A stretch of DNA of 64,000 nucleotides, taken from contig JAKLTH010000283.1 in the NCBI GenBank assembly GCA_025175895.1, positions 2,542,001 to 2,606,000 on the forward strand. Direction: 5' to 3'. The notes under the pieces are model-generated. The model saw only the letters and a list, made by a program, of their open reading frames with translations, was not told the origin of the DNA and searched no databases. Within the stretch, counting starts at the first letter, position 1; every line of letters begins with the position of its first letter. This DNA comes from Wurfbainia villosa. Lineage: Eukaryota > Streptophyta > Magnoliopsida > Zingiberales > Zingiberaceae. A program made the translations under genes and the position numbers. Of this stretch, positions 1 to 12,900 are shown piece after piece.

Positions 1-676
1 CAACAAATAATTAATAAGAGAAACTCTTATTTCTTTCAAATGGAATTCCTTTGGTTATATATAAGAAATACTTCAAAATAGTATTTTTTAAAGGAAGTGA
101 CATAGCAATTTTAAAGATTTTTTTTGTTGGCCCATGAATTAACTCGTTTGATATGCAATCTGTCTTGAGTTAGATTGAAAATTTTTTTATGACAAATTAA
201 TCTGTGTCATTATGGATTGACTAGTTTGACAACTTTAATGAAAACTAAACGCCTTTGAATTAAGGATATAGGAGCACGTAGAAATATTTAGGATATTAAA
301 TTATGAATAATGTCATTGTAATATTTGTTAATCTTTTACCATTATCATTAAGGACAACAGACCAAAAGATGAAATTTATAATTGATAGATATTTAATTTG
401 GAATGTTGGAGGTTACATTATTATAATTTTCCATGAATTATTGAGCGGCCTTGTTCTTGCCATCTATTTTGTGTTTGTTATAATTGAAATATTTAAAGTT
501 TTCCAATATATTAATTCTTTTATATATATATATATAAAGAATAACTCTGTCATATTGTGATTCCTTCAACCGCACTACTTCTATGTGTTCTATTCAACTC
601 CTCTAGATGTATAGTGTTCTAGGTGAGTTAACAGCATGTAACCTAATCAGGTTGACTTTGGCGTTGACATTGATAG
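1..676. other. AT-rich stretch upstream of kinase exons, no gene seen
   Basis: I see no coding signal here. The stretch is AT-rich with a short (TA)n run near 520-535. Because the kinase exon that follows begins in phase and lacks its N-lobe, this stretch is most simply the intron preceding that exon. Intergenic DNA left after a 5' deletion cannot be excluded. Confidence 0.45.
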
Positions 677-1535
677 GGTCGCTTGCATCCTTACCGTGGT
701 CAACGCGTATAAAAATCGCCGTCGGAGCCGCCAAGGGACTCGCCTTCCTTCATCAAGCCAACCAACCCGTCATTTACCGCGATTTCAAAGCCTCCAACAT
801 TTTGCTTGACTCGGTAATTTAGTTTGTTTATATATATATAAATGTCAATCGATACATGGTCAACTTAACCGTTGACAATCGAATTTGAAAGTCAAAAGTT
901 GACTTTTTATTTGTCTACAGAATTACACGGCGAAGCTTTCGGACTTTGGATTGGCAAAGGATGGTCCCCAGGGCGAAGACACCCATGTCTCCACCCGCGT
1001 CATGGGGACCCACGGTTACGCCGCCCCCGAGTACATCATGACCGGTCATTTGACAAAGAAGAGCGATGTGTATAGTTTTGGCGTGGTGCTACTAGAGCTG
1101 TTGAGCGGCCGACGGTCGGTGGATAAGCACCGGCCGCCGCGGGAGAAGAACTTGGTCGAGTGGGCACGACCATATCTCAATCACCCCACCAAGTTCATTC
1201 GAGTGATAGACACCCATCTCGAAGGCCTCTACTCGACCACTGCCACCCAAAGCGTTGCGACCATTGCCTACAAGTGCCTTAGCCTCAAGCCCAAGTCGCG
1301 CCCTGATATGCATGCCGTCGTGGAGACCCTCGAGCCACTCCTAAATCTCCGTCAGGATGTCCTTGCCGGCCCCTTTGTGTACACAGCCCCAAGTAATGGC
1401 AGCTCCACCGAAGAGACGGATCGTCGAACACAAACACGAACGCGACCAGAGACACAAGGGGTGGTTCCCCAACTCACCCATCCTTTGGGTGGCCACCCTT
1501 CAGAGGGATGCCAAGAACAAGACTCAAACTGTTAG
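677..1535 (+). CDS. Receptor-like cytoplasmic kinase, subfamily VII (PBL/RIPK-like), 3' two exons
   Basis: Partial Ser/Thr kinase; the N-lobe and start are not in the window. Exon A is about 677-813 and reads from SLPWSTRIKIAVGAAKG through the catalytic loop YRDFKASN to LLDS. The intron is 814-920 (GT...CAG). Exon B, 921-1535, continues with NYTAKLSDFGLAKDG (the DFG motif), the activation segment THVSTRVMGTHGYAAPEY and subdomains up to SRPDMHAVVETLEPL, then a basic tail ending QEQDSNC-stop. The catalytic loop has tyrosine where many kinases have histidine (YRD), as is usual in RLCK-VII. This family acts in the cytosol at the plasma membrane, relaying signals from immune or developmental receptor kinases. 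The acceptor at 676 is chosen because it restores the Arg-Ser-Leu-Ala-Ser-Leu-Pro-Trp junction expected in relatives. The gene is either cut by the window edge or truncated 5'. Confidence 0.85.
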
Positions 1536-1941
1536 AAATATTTTGCCTTTTTGATCGATATGTGTCGTTCCAAGTGTTCGTTGAATGAATTCTTTGCCTT
1601 CGCATCGACGACTATTTTTAAACTCGAGCGGAAGGTGGATGTGCCTAGCTTGCATACAAAGAACAAAACTCGTTTAACCGAATGGTCTGCATCATTGTTG
1701 GTAGACTTTTTGAGCCGAGTTTGAGACCAATTCCCTCGCCTAAGATAAAATGGCCATCGACATCATGGTTCGTCGGAACGGACGCAAAACGACCAGAATG
1801 TCTTATGCCGTGTTAACTTTCCAACAAAGAAAGTTCTACGGGAAAGGAGGGCGGAGGAATAGCCATCGTCTTTGCGGTGGAGATTTAACCTGCTTTGGTG
1901 GAGAGGATGATGGCTATAAAAGTGAACTTGAAACGGTTGCT
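1536..1941. other. Downstream of kinase: 3' UTR/intergenic, nothing recognised
   Basis: No convincing coding frame; the short open frame at 1750-1989 has no recognisable similarity. It probably holds the 3' UTR of the kinase gene. Confidence 0.4.
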
Positions 1942-2519
1942 ACGGTAGGTAGGAAGAACTTTGTAGTGTTGACTTGTTTGATAAGATAATCAGTACAGCG
2001 AAACAAAATTAATCAAATTTCTTGAAAAACCTGTTCAAGCTTGGCTTGATATTTTTTTTTTAAACTTGAGCTTGGCTTGAGCTTGAATTGAGCTTGACTT
2101 GTTTAATGAGTATCAAGCTTCTAATCAAGCTTTTTTAATTTGATTTATTTAAACATTATCAAGCTCTTAAGTCAAACTTATTTGTTTATTTAAAATTTTA
2201 CTAATTTAATCCTGATTTAAAAATAAGTATAAATAAATTCAAAAATAATTTTTAAAATAGTATAATCATAAATCAGCTTTTTAATGTTCACGAATATTTT
2301 TCACGAACACTATTCACGAACACCGTTCACGAATATTGTTCACGAACATTAACAAGCTGAACACATACGTGTTCAAGCTTGTTTATTTAATTTATCAAGC
2401 TGTTCAAGCTTGTTTATTAATTTACTTTGATGCATTGAACGAACGTAAACGAATTCTTATCGAGTCGAACACCAAACTCGTTCATGAACGCTTGGTTCAT
2501 TTACAGCCCTAACGGTAGG
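1942..2519. mobile_element. Non-autonomous hAT-like element or its remnant
   Basis: The AT-rich body is dominated by repeats of TTCAAGCTTG and by a run of TTCACGAAC units of about 16 bp near 2285-2350. The right end, CATTTACAGCCCTA, resembles the common plant element end whose complement is TAGGGCTGTAAATG. The 8-bp string ACGGTAGG occurs at 1942-1949 and again at 2512-2519, fitting the 8-bp target duplication of hAT elements. The left terminus is not clearly an inverted copy of the right, so the assignment is tentative. Confidence 0.45.
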
Positions 2520-3164
2520 AAGGGATGACTACGGAGCAACATCGTGACCATTCCGTAAAATGATATCAAAACAGAAACAGGAAAGTCTGCGACAACTGCT
2601 GCGACCGTTTATGCGTCATTCAAATGACAGCTTAGTGCCATGCTGAAATGTGGTAATACAATACATTGAGACAAATCAGCTAAAAACTTGAGGAATTAAG
2701 CAATAGAAGCCATTTTAGTTTAGCAGTTTAACCTCCAAATCAACAATCCCATTAAACATAAACATGCCGAATCCATTTATAGTTTTGACTGAATTTTTAG
2801 AGCTGCAAACAAATATAAAAAAAAGAAAGAAAATCCATATCATCGATAAGAAATCATGTTTTGAGTTCAGGATTCATCCATACTTGTAAAAACACTTAAA
2901 CTGCAAATAGATTTATGAGTTGCAAGCCATTTGCAAGCAAGCAACCATGATTTGGGAAATTGTGGTTTATTAGTGCACCAATATCTGTACATTTATGCAT
3001 TCAGTTTGTGAATATATTACATTTGGGATTTTGTGGTTCATTCTGACATCCGTATATCAAATATGTTTGGTCTCAAGCTCAACTGCAGGTGGAGATCAAA
3101 ACAACGAATGATGCGGTGTAGATTTTTTATCTCTTTCTAAATGAAAGTATTGAAGAGGATTGAG
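2520..3164. other. Intergenic, no feature seen
   Basis: AT-rich and of mixed composition, with no coding frame or repeat that I recognise. Confidence 0.4.
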
Positions 3165-3970
3165 ATTCTCTCATGCCGCAACATTAAATAAGATGACGAC
3201 AAGAGATTTAACGTGATTCGAAATTCGAATTTCTATTCCATCGATGAGCTCTAAGCAAACTCTAACGTTAGACACCCTCACTATAATCTCTCTTTCTCGC
3301 AAGTACTTATGAAGGTGGAGAAATCGTTTTACAGATAAGAGCTTATACAAAGTAAAAGAAATAACACACAAATGATTCTCTCTCAATCTTGCCCTGTCGA
3401 GGATGCTTCTTTTCCTTGCCGGTCCACCTTTTGATCCTCCTCTTAAAATATGTATCTCAGGATGAAGAAGAAACATAAGAAGCACGTCGACCTCCTTCCC
3501 TCTCAGAAGCGGTGAGTCTAGATAGAAAAATAATGAGAATCCCCCCTTAATTTTTCAGTTCAAGGAATCATATTGTTATGCCGTTAATGAGTATGCGCTA
3601 TCAGAAACCTTCTGTAGAGCCTCATGAGGTAACAAACTTCTTATGAGAACCTGCTTGGGTCCTCCCTTTCATTTATTTTACCCATATGTTATTCCTTCAA
3701 TCAACCCTTCTTCCTATTTTCCCGACTCAATCCTTTTCCCCAAGTCACCATTTCTCTAGTTCGACTCATTTCCCGAGTCACTATTCGACTCCATCTAGCC
3801 ATCCAGTCGATATGCTTCTAACTCAACCTGACTCCTCGAATTGCAACCCCCTCAGCTTGGCTTAACTTTCCAAGCTAAGTCCCACTTGACTCGGATATAT
3901 ATCCCGAGTTGTAGTCTTATTCATCTGATTTTACTCTCCGAATCACAACCCTTCATTCTTTTTTCTCTAT
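3165..3970 (-). mobile_element. Probable LTR-retrotransposon remnant
   Basis: The stretch 3165-3500 looks like a transcribed LTR or leader region of a plant LTR element, with short CT-rich blocks. The stretch 3690-3960 holds repeated CCCGAGTCA/CGACTC motifs that also appear in the LTR-like segment at 30.6-30.9 kb. No gag or pol domain is visible, and orientation is uncertain. Confidence 0.3.
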
Positions 3971-4327
3971 TCCTTAAGTCAGGTTATAGCAATATCAACA
4001 AACAAAACATGAAAGAGGAAAAGAATGTAAAAAAAAAAATGAAAAATCCAATTATCCAGACTACATCCCAAAGTTTAATGGAATAGCCAAGGAAGCTAAT
4101 GAAAACAAATTTAGTTACACTTCAGTGCAATTCTGAGCACTAATGAAAAAGAGCTAAAAAGTGTTTCCACTTTCAATGACTATAGATAAAAGGCAACTAA
4201 AGATTATAACTGAGATGTTTTTCAATGGCTCAAAATACCTTTCAAATGAGGCTTCTTGGAAATAACCTCTCTACCAACTTTGAGCAACTGCTCTAGCTCC
4301 ATAACCACATCGTCGGTAGCAAACAAT

Positions 4328-5181
4328 AGTCTCCATCACTTCTACTCGAATGCGATGTAAGCAAAAGGATAAAAGACTATCTGGTTGTTTAAGCAGTAAG
4401 ATAAAAGATTTTCTGATATTTCTGTCAATCGAACTTCAAATAGGAAGATGACTAAGTATATGAAGCATCCGTGTTCACAATTGAACACTAAGGGACTGGA
4501 GGAATAGAAAAGAGTGTCATTGCGATGTAAGCAAAAGGATAAAAAATAGTCTGGTTGTTTAAGCAGTAAGATAAAAGATTTTCGGGTATTTCTATCGACA
4601 AAACTTCAAATAGGCAGATGACTAAGTACAATGAGCATCAGTGTTCAATTGTGAACACAAGTGACTGAAGGAATAGAACTTCAAATAGGTCGATGACCAA
4701 GTACATGAAGCATCCGTATTCACAATTGAACACTAAGGGACTGGAGGAATAGAAAAGAGTGTCATTGCGATGTAAGCAAAAGGATAAAAGACAGTCTGGT
4801 TGTTTAAGTAGTAAGATAAAAGATTTTCTGGTATTTCTGTCGACAAAACTTCAAATAGGCAGATGACTAAGTACATGAAGCATCAGTGTTCAATTGTGAA
4901 CACTAAGTGACTGAAGGAATAAAACTTCAAATAGGCCGATGACTAAGTACATGAAGCATCATTGTTCAATTGGAAACACTAAGTGATTACACTAAGTGAC
5001 TAGAGGAATAGAGAAGAGTGTCATCGCGATGTAACCAAAAGGATAAAAGACAGTCTGGTTGTTTAAGCAGTAAGATAAAAGATTTTCTAGTATTTCTGTC
5101 AACAGAACTTCAAAAAGGCCGATGACTAAGTACATGAAGCATCAATGTTCAATTGTGAACACTAAGTGACTGGAGGAATAA
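4328..5181. repeat. Higher-order tandem repeat array (units A and B)
   Basis: Two unit types alternate. Unit A (about 95 bp, containing GCGATGTAAGCAAAAGGATA) occurs at 4352, 4522, 4767 and 5026. Unit B (about 75 bp, containing ACTTCAAATAGG and GATGACTAAGTACATGAAGC) occurs at about 4431, 4603, 4678, 4849, 4924 and 5106. The order is A-B-A-B-B-A-B-B-A-B. Each B carries a 7-bp inverted repeat with a 4-bp loop (GTGTTCA-loop-TGAACAC). Copies differ by small indels, and the array has no coding frame. Confidence 0.9.
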
Positions 5182-5859
5182 AGGAGATTGTCATCATCTT
5201 GTCTACAGTAGCATTATCACAAATTATAAATCTATTCGACTAAAACCTTTGGTATCTTACATTTAATTTTAGTCAAAATCAAACGAGTATCAATTCTTGG
5301 TATGCTAACAAGAACCTAGTAAAACACACCTCTGCTGTACACACTGTGAAATTATAAAGGATATAATTTTGAAGCATATGAAGCTAAAGCAAACAAAGTT
5401 AACATATCCAATGAGGAAATGTGTATGAAATTACTATAAGATAAAGGGTGGCTAACTGAAATTGAGACACACTTCTATAGTTTAGAATAAACAATGAATG
5501 ACCCTCGAATTAAATGGAGAACTATATGATCTTGTTGTCTGATGTCGAGCCATTAGGAAAAAAGGTGTACAAAAAGTTAATACAGCAGAGATCAGAATGT
5601 TGAAGTAGACGGCTATGTTACTCAGGTAATGACAAAAATCAATGCACTAGAGACCAAAATGTTAAGGTAGATGCGCAATTGGTTTCTTGAGCTAGCAGCT
5701 AAATTAAATTATGTAGTTGTGAGAAGGTTCAGCATTACTTTTGTTGTTAGTGTAATTAATTGTTTCCTAGGCCAAGGTACCTTCTATCAAGATGGTAAAA
5801 GCTTCATTCCCACGGAGATCACGCATTGACTGAAGCATGACATTTACGAAATGAGCACA
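5182..5859. other. Intergenic, no feature seen
   Basis: AT-rich, with no convincing open frame or repeat. Confidence 0.4.
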
Positions 5860-6010
5860 GATCGATTTCGAAGGAGAATCTAAAACTTCTCCCTAAGTTC
5901 AAATGATCCTCTTCTGTTCTAGTCAATCACGTCAAAACCAAAGATCCTTGCGATTTAACTCCCTCGTAATGCCTATGAGACAGACTGAGATCGTTGGATT
6001 GACGGTTCCA
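5860..6010 (-). repeat. Dispersed repeat family F1, copy 1
   Basis: Contains GATCGATTTCGAAGGAG, then a block matching the complement of 'ACGTGTTTTGACC', then ACTCCCTCGTAATG. This is the same order of blocks found at 32.75, 33.0, 34.3 and 40.5 kb, and in the opposite orientation at 20.8, 32.3 and 48.7 kb. It is about 150 bp long with no coding potential. Confidence 0.55.
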
Positions 6011-6249
6011 ACCTTTGCAAAAGATGGTAAAGCTTCGATAGTTGTATCTAAGGTCCTAAGCTCAAAACCCTCCTTTACAAAATGGAGGATTGCTCTCGTA
6101 TACGTACATATATAACTAATAGGGGTCTTGGCCTTCGTCCTCCCTCCCCCTTGCCTCAAAGAACACTGTTTTAGGCGTTCTGAAAAGAGAAGTGTTACAA
6201 AAGTGTGCCGGATCCTAGGGTTGTGCATTACCATGATGCAAATTGGAAA

Positions 6250-6962
6250 AGTTCAGAATCGGATAGTAAAAAGCACTGAATGAATTGAGGCAGGCGACTG
6301 AGCACCTGGATCTAGTTCAAGGAAGGGAGACGGCGCTGGTGCTCGCGAGTCCGTGGCGGTGAGCGGTCGAGCGCTACCGAGGGCAAACTTCTGACGATAG
6401 AGGAGAGAAGGGACTGCGGCGGAGAAGACGGCGACGCGGGCAGCTTCTGACCAGAGAGACGGTGAGATCAAGCCTGGTCAGCTTCCGGGCCGTTCGGCGG
6501 CGACAAGTTCTCGTGGGGCACGGCGGAACCGCCGAAGTCAGCAAATCGTCACCAAATCATGATACGACGCATCGTCCCCAGGTTATGCGGAAGCCTGCAT
6601 ACTGCATTCCCGAAGAGTTAAATGTCTTGTGCGGACGTCGAATTGGCGGCCCGCAGAGGATAAGCGACTGTTTACTTGGAGAGACGAAGAAAGGTACGCA
6701 TCCTTCTCTTGTCGATAGTTTTAATTCCTCCCTCTCCTCTCCTCTGCTCCTAAACTCCACGGCGGTAAACACAGCGTAACGGCGAGTTTCGCGCCGCCGT
6801 CGAGAAGCAGCGGCGGCCGCTGACGTGTACAAGGGCACGTGGATTCCCGCCAACAACACGATCGTGCGGCCTTTTCCCTCCTTTTTATTCCCGCTGCTCT
6901 TCGATCGACCTCACGCTCGAAAGCGCTCGTTGCCGCTCCGAAGCCTTCGACCTTCACCTCTA
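6250..6962 (+). promoter_or_regulatory. GC-rich upstream region and leader of MSH6
   Basis: This is a GC-rich island in AT-rich surroundings, directly before the MSH6 start. A 72-codon frame on the minus strand (6253-6471) and a plus frame (6462-6779) overlap it, but neither has recognisable similarity, so I do not call them genes. The position fits a promoter with a 5' UTR, and a divergent transcript is possible. I see no clear TATA box. Confidence 0.4.
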
Positions 6963-9900
6963 ATGACGCCTTCCGGCCGCCTTAGCGGTCGCTCGCCCCT
7001 CGTTCGGAAGCAGAGCCAGATCACCGCCTTCTTCTCTCCCGGCCAGGCTTCCAAACGAAGCCCTAATCCTAGCCCAAGTTCGGATCCCTCTCCGTCTCAA
7101 CCCAAGGAGAAGAAGCCGCGTCTCGTGGTCTCCCCTTCTTCCTCTCCCGATGCCGCCAACACTCCTCCTTCTGCCGCCAAGAGCGGTCTCTCGGAGGATG
7201 TGGTCGGTAGGCGGATCAAGGTCTTCTGGCCCCTTGACAAGGTCTGGTACGAGGGGAGGGTCTCTTCCTTCGATGCTTTGCAAGGGAAGCACCGGGTCCT
7301 GTATGATGACGGAGAGGAAGAGGCGCTTGATCTTGGCAGAGAGAAGTTTGAGTGGGTGGAGGAGGAGCCGCCAAGGAGGCTCCGTCGGCTGAGACGGTTG
7401 TCATGCGCTGTGAAGAAGGCTTGTAGCTCTGGGAATGTGGAGGATGGGGTTGGCGAGGAGGATTCTAGTGGAGACGAGGAATGGAGAGAGGTTGGTGGAA
7501 AGGACTCGGAAGAAGATGACTCAGATGAGGTGGAATTGGAGGATGAGGACGACGTGGTTGTGACGAACTCGAGTGGCCGGGCCAGGACATCTACAGGTTC
7601 AAAGAAAAGGAAGAAGATGGATGTTGAAAGCTTAGATTGTACTAAAAAGTTAAATTTTGGTCGAAATGGGGGGAGGATTACGAATAAATCCGCCCCATGC
7701 GCAGCGGAAACTACTACCTTTTACTCACCCTTGACTAGTGATAAGAGTAAGTAATTGGTAGGAAAGTTTGGTAGGTTTCATGCAAATTTCAGTGATTACT
7801 TGGATTCACTTCGCTTCAAGGGCATTTCCATGTTTTATCTTGTCATCTAATCTTCACTTGTGTTTGTATACAAATGCTTTCTCCAACTATTATACAACTC
7901 TTTCTAAGTTTGAGTTGGGTTGTGATGAAGAATTTGACCTTCAGGGGCACAAATCCAGACTGCTATCAACAACATTCTAACTTCAGAAGCAGCTGAACGG
8001 TTTGAGAGACGAGAAGCAGAGAAGTTCAGATTCTTGCGGGAGTAAGCTTTCTTTTTCCGTTAATCCAGAGCCTATGCAAAGGAGGTTCGATTTGATTATG
8101 TGTTGCTTGCTATTACATTGTCAAAGCAAGCTGGTTTCTGTTTGATTTTTTTTTTTATGCTGTTGGTGACTTTGACGGTGAAGCCATACTTTCAGTTCAG
8201 CTAGTCTAGGTAGGATTGATGTTTCTAATAAACAACGGCTTATGATTTATATTCGCCATATCCATGTCAAGCAAACATACAGTTTAATTGGTTGGTCATT
8301 TCACTTTGTTCATTTGAAACAACTTATTTATTTATATAAATGTGTGAACTTGAGCTTGACCATTTAAAACCTTGTATATTAACAAAATGAGATTGAATCT
8401 AGCTAGATGAATATTGAGCCAAAAGTCATGTTTAAGATTGTTTATTAAGGAATTTTATCAAGCTCAACTAGAGGCAAGCTTGTGTTATGATCATTGTACT
8501 GCTCACTACCAGTTATTAGGGGTGCAATATTACATCAGGAAAGTAAGAAAAGAAAAACAAAGAAGATAAAGATAAAAAAAAAGAAATAAGAAGAAATAAG
8601 ATCAGATTTAGAGTCACAAATTGTCTTTCCGCAAAATTACTGAAACCCATGGTCACACGGGAGTCTCTTATATTATTGTCAATTGTACCTTATATTCTAC
8701 ATTGCCACGACAAGCTTTGTACAAATTAACACATATCATGTAAAAAGATGTTTTTCCCCTCCTTTTATAGATCAAGGAGTTAAGGACTTACTTGCATATA
8801 TATCCTGTAATTACCAAATATTAAACATTTCATATGTCATGAATAAGATATGTTCACAGTTTATATAAGATTGGGGTTTCAAGCATGAGGTTAACTCGTG
8901 AAAGAATCTATGTAGGACTTACATAAGCATAATAATTTCGTAACTGAAGTCCACAGACTTGGTGTGCATACTTGGATCTGTAGCAAAGCAAGATTGTTGC
9001 ATTAAAAAAAAAATGATAAAATAGCTGCCCTTTTTGGATTGGTCTTAATGCTATCTATGAAATGTTATTGCTAGAACTTATTCAGTTTTCTTTTTCTTAA
9101 AAAAAAAAAGATGAAATCAACATATTTATTCTTTTATAATAGAGAGCGTATGGATGCTAAAAAGAGACGACCTGGAGATGAAAACTATGATCCAATAACT
9201 CTTTATTTGCCACCTGAATTTTTGAAGACCTTGTCAGGTGGACAGGTATTGTTCTGTTCCTGTGGCCTTTAGTTGTAAATTCCTTTGTTATTTTTGTGTT
9301 TGTTATTATGCTTGTTTTATAGAGGCAATGGTGGGAATTCAAGTCAAAGCATATGGATAAGGTCTTATTCTTCAAGGTATTAGCATTTACTAGATTTGTG
9401 CTCATGAGAAAATATGATGCACTAGGAAGCTTAATCTCCTATTCTCAACTCATTTGGAGATGATCATGACATATTTTAATATCAGATGGGGAAGTTCTAT
9501 GAATTGTTTGAGATGGATGCTCATATTGGTGCTCGAGAACTTGATCTGCAATATATGAAGGTACTTAACCTTTCCTTTTTCCTGTCTAGGTTAACTCAGA
9601 TTGTATCTTTTATTGCCAATACTTCCTCTTTTGGTAATCTGTATTCTCTTGTCAATGCTGCCATTTTAAATAATTTGTAAGGTTCAATTAAAGAACACCT
9701 TGATGTGTGTGACCTTGGTTTATCCTTCCACTGTTGGAAGCTATTGATGGAGGTAATAGTATCCTCCTTGATTTTGTTCACCAGGTTCTTGTTGTCTAAG
9801 CTAGAATACAAATGTTAAGAGGATCAGGAGATAAGAGAAAGGAAGGGAACACAACCTAACTATTCATAATTTTTATGTATAATACCAAGGCCTCGTCCCC

Positions 9901-12900
9901 AATTTGAAACACTATAAACATCGATAAGAAATAGAGAATTAAAATGAAAGCAACAACACGAAAAGCCCTTTCATAGTATTTTTTACTAACAACAATAACA
10001 ATTACTACCAAGCCTTATCTCACTAGATGAGGTCGGCTTTGTAATATTTTTAACCATGGTCACAAATTTGTAGCTTGGAATATAACGAACTGTACTTGTA
10101 TGTCTAAAATTGTTACATTTATAATTTTCATCAATGGTATTTCAGAACTTTAATAAGCTTGATCATTTGTTAATGACAACTCTTTTCCTTGTAACCTACT
10201 TCTGTCTTATAGGGGGAACAACCTCATTGTGGGTTTCCGGAGAAGAACTATTCCTTGAATTTGGAGAAATTGGCTAGAAAGGTTTTGGTTCCCTGATATT
10301 TATAAAACGTTCAATTTTTCATCATGTTATGGGGCTAGTTTTTTCAAGGAAACGAGAATGATTCAAACTTATGGAGAAATTGATGCATTTCCATTTGTTA
10401 GGGTTTCCGTGTACTTGTTGTGGAGCAAACAGAGACTCCAGAACAACTTGAACTTCGCCGTAAAGAGATGGGTTCAAAGGACAAGGTTGGTTGATTTTCA
10501 ACGGAACTTTATAGTTTCAATCACATAGCTTTGCACTTTTTACCATATCAGAAGCACACAGGAAATGACCATGTGCATCAATTTGTTACTTGAATAACTA
10601 ATATGAATTATTTGAAATAGTTAATATTGAATTCATTTGGATTTTGCAATAAAATTATACTCGTTTTTTTTTTAATTCTTGAAGGTTGTCAAACGTGAAA
10701 TATGTGCAGTAGTTTCACAAGGCACACTTACTGAAGGAGAATCACTTATGGCAAATCCTGATACATCTTATATTTTATCAGTCACTGAAAATTGCAAAAT
10801 TCTTGAGGACGCTGGTAAAGGAGGTGTTATTCTAGGTCTTTGCTTTGTCGATGTTTCCACAAGCAAGTTCATGATTGGACAAGTATGTTATTCTTGCGAT
10901 CTTTAAGTTCTGTTCTCCCTCTACTCACCAGAAAAATGATTGTCTTCTTTCTGCTTTTCTATTTATATTTTGTACTTATTAAGCTCATTCCTATAATACA
11001 AAATCTTCTATTGTAGTTTGAAGACGATACAGAACGGTCTTGGTTGCGGTCAATGTTGTCTGAATTGAGGCCTGTAGAAGTCATAAAACCTTCAGGGACA
11101 CTCAGCCTAGAGACTGAAAGAGTCATAAGGATAAATACACGAAATCCATTAGTTAATGGTTTAAAGCCTTCTAAAGAGTTCTGGGACGCTGAAAAAACTG
11201 TTAATGAGGTCAGGAAGTATTATAGCCTATCGGTGCGTTCTTCACCATCAAAAAGTATTGCCACTTCTTATAATGGAGGGGATAGTATGGATGAACTTCC
11301 AGATATATTAGTTGAACTAGTGAATTCTGGCAATGATGGTTCGTGTGCTCTTTCAGCTCTTGGTGGCTGCGTTTTTTACTTACGGCAAGCTTTTCTAGAT
11401 GAAAAATTGCTCAAGCGTGCTAAATTTGAGCGACTTCCATGCTTGGCTTTCTTGAATAGACTCCAAAAGTCATATATGATGCTTGATGCAGCTGCCCTTG
11501 AAAACCTTGAGATACTGGAGAACAGTAATGGAGGCTTTCAAGGGTACTTGCATGCTTCTCCTTGTGTTTTCAGTTGTAACATAATTCTATCTGATATGAT
11601 TTTCATTTGAGTGTAGAACACTATTTGCCCAACTGGATCATTGTGTTACAGCATTTGGAAAAAGGTTACTTAAAAGATGGCTTGCGAGGCCACTTTATAA
11701 CACAAAGTCAATTGAAGAACGTCAAGATGCTATAGCATGCTTCAAGGTAAGCTTGATGTTGCTGGAATATATTAAGGAAACTATCTCTACTGCAGTTGAT
11801 CATATTCTAGTGCCTTTAATATTCATGTATGCAAAATGGGAAGATAGCGATACAAATGTTTGAAATTCAAAAGGGTTTCTCCTGAAAAGTAGGAGGTTAG
11901 TACATGAGATTTCCACATCCACATAGGATCATATGAAGGGTGGAGTACACATAAGGCCATATATAATTTTACATTTGATCCATAGTATATATATGATTAT
12001 TATATAGCAAAGAAGCAAGTTGGTTTTTCTAACAAGAAAAATTAAAATTGACTTGGAATTGTTTTTCTTTTTAAGAAATGAAATCCAACTCAAACTTCCG
12101 AAAGAACTTGGTAGGTTTGGTCATGCCAGGGTGATAGGATTCCTTTTTGCCCAGCTTTAGTTGCATTCTTTCTCTTTCATCTTTATGGTATAAGACATCC
12201 AATGAAATAGTGAGGGCCTAATGTCACAAATTACATTTTAAATTTCTTAGGAGTTTTGTAAGTCTAATCTTGTGTGTGCATATCAGGGTGCTGGTTGTGC
12301 ATCTGCTCTTGAATTCCGAAAGGAGCTTTCAAGACTTCCAGATATGGAGCGTTTACTTTCACGCCTATTCTCGAGCTGGTAAATCTTATTATCTGACTGA
12401 TATGTACCTATTTTTATCAGCTTGCAAGACTTGTATTTTCAATAATTAGATTATTTTTCTTGATCATTGTGTACTTTGTTTCAGTTACATGTTTGCATAT
12501 TTCTAGAATTCTAGTACTGGAGTAGGCAAGATCCAGTTTTGTGCTCTAAGATTGATCTCTTGGAAACTGCTAAGAAAAAAAAGAAAGTCCTTGTCTTAGT
12601 TCTTTTTGGGCACCTGATTAAGGAATCTGCATCTTGCAGATTTATGAACCTATTTATTTTGCACTTGTTTGCTGAACTGGATGGACCTAAATTTGTCTGC
12701 TCATGTTCAACGTAGGATGGTGCACATAATAGCTATTGTTCTATGGCTTCCAGAATTTATTGCAGACACTTGGGGGAATAGTTGGCATTTCCTTGAATGA
12801 TATCTGTCCACTTTCCATCTTTTTCAACTTTAAAGCAATTAGGTAAGGTGATGTAATAAGAGTTATGGTCTAGTATAAAATTCATAAGCCAAGCTCGAGA

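Noticed and set aside
4328..5181. CRISPR-like array
   Set aside because: The repeats are contiguous and long with no unique spacers, and the context is a plant nuclear genome.
6253..6471. Small minus-strand gene (72 codons, starts MISPSLWSEAARVA) upstream of MSH6
   Set aside because: Looks superficially like a mitochondrial presequence, but no downstream exon or family match was found. Could be a first exon; unsupported from sequence alone.
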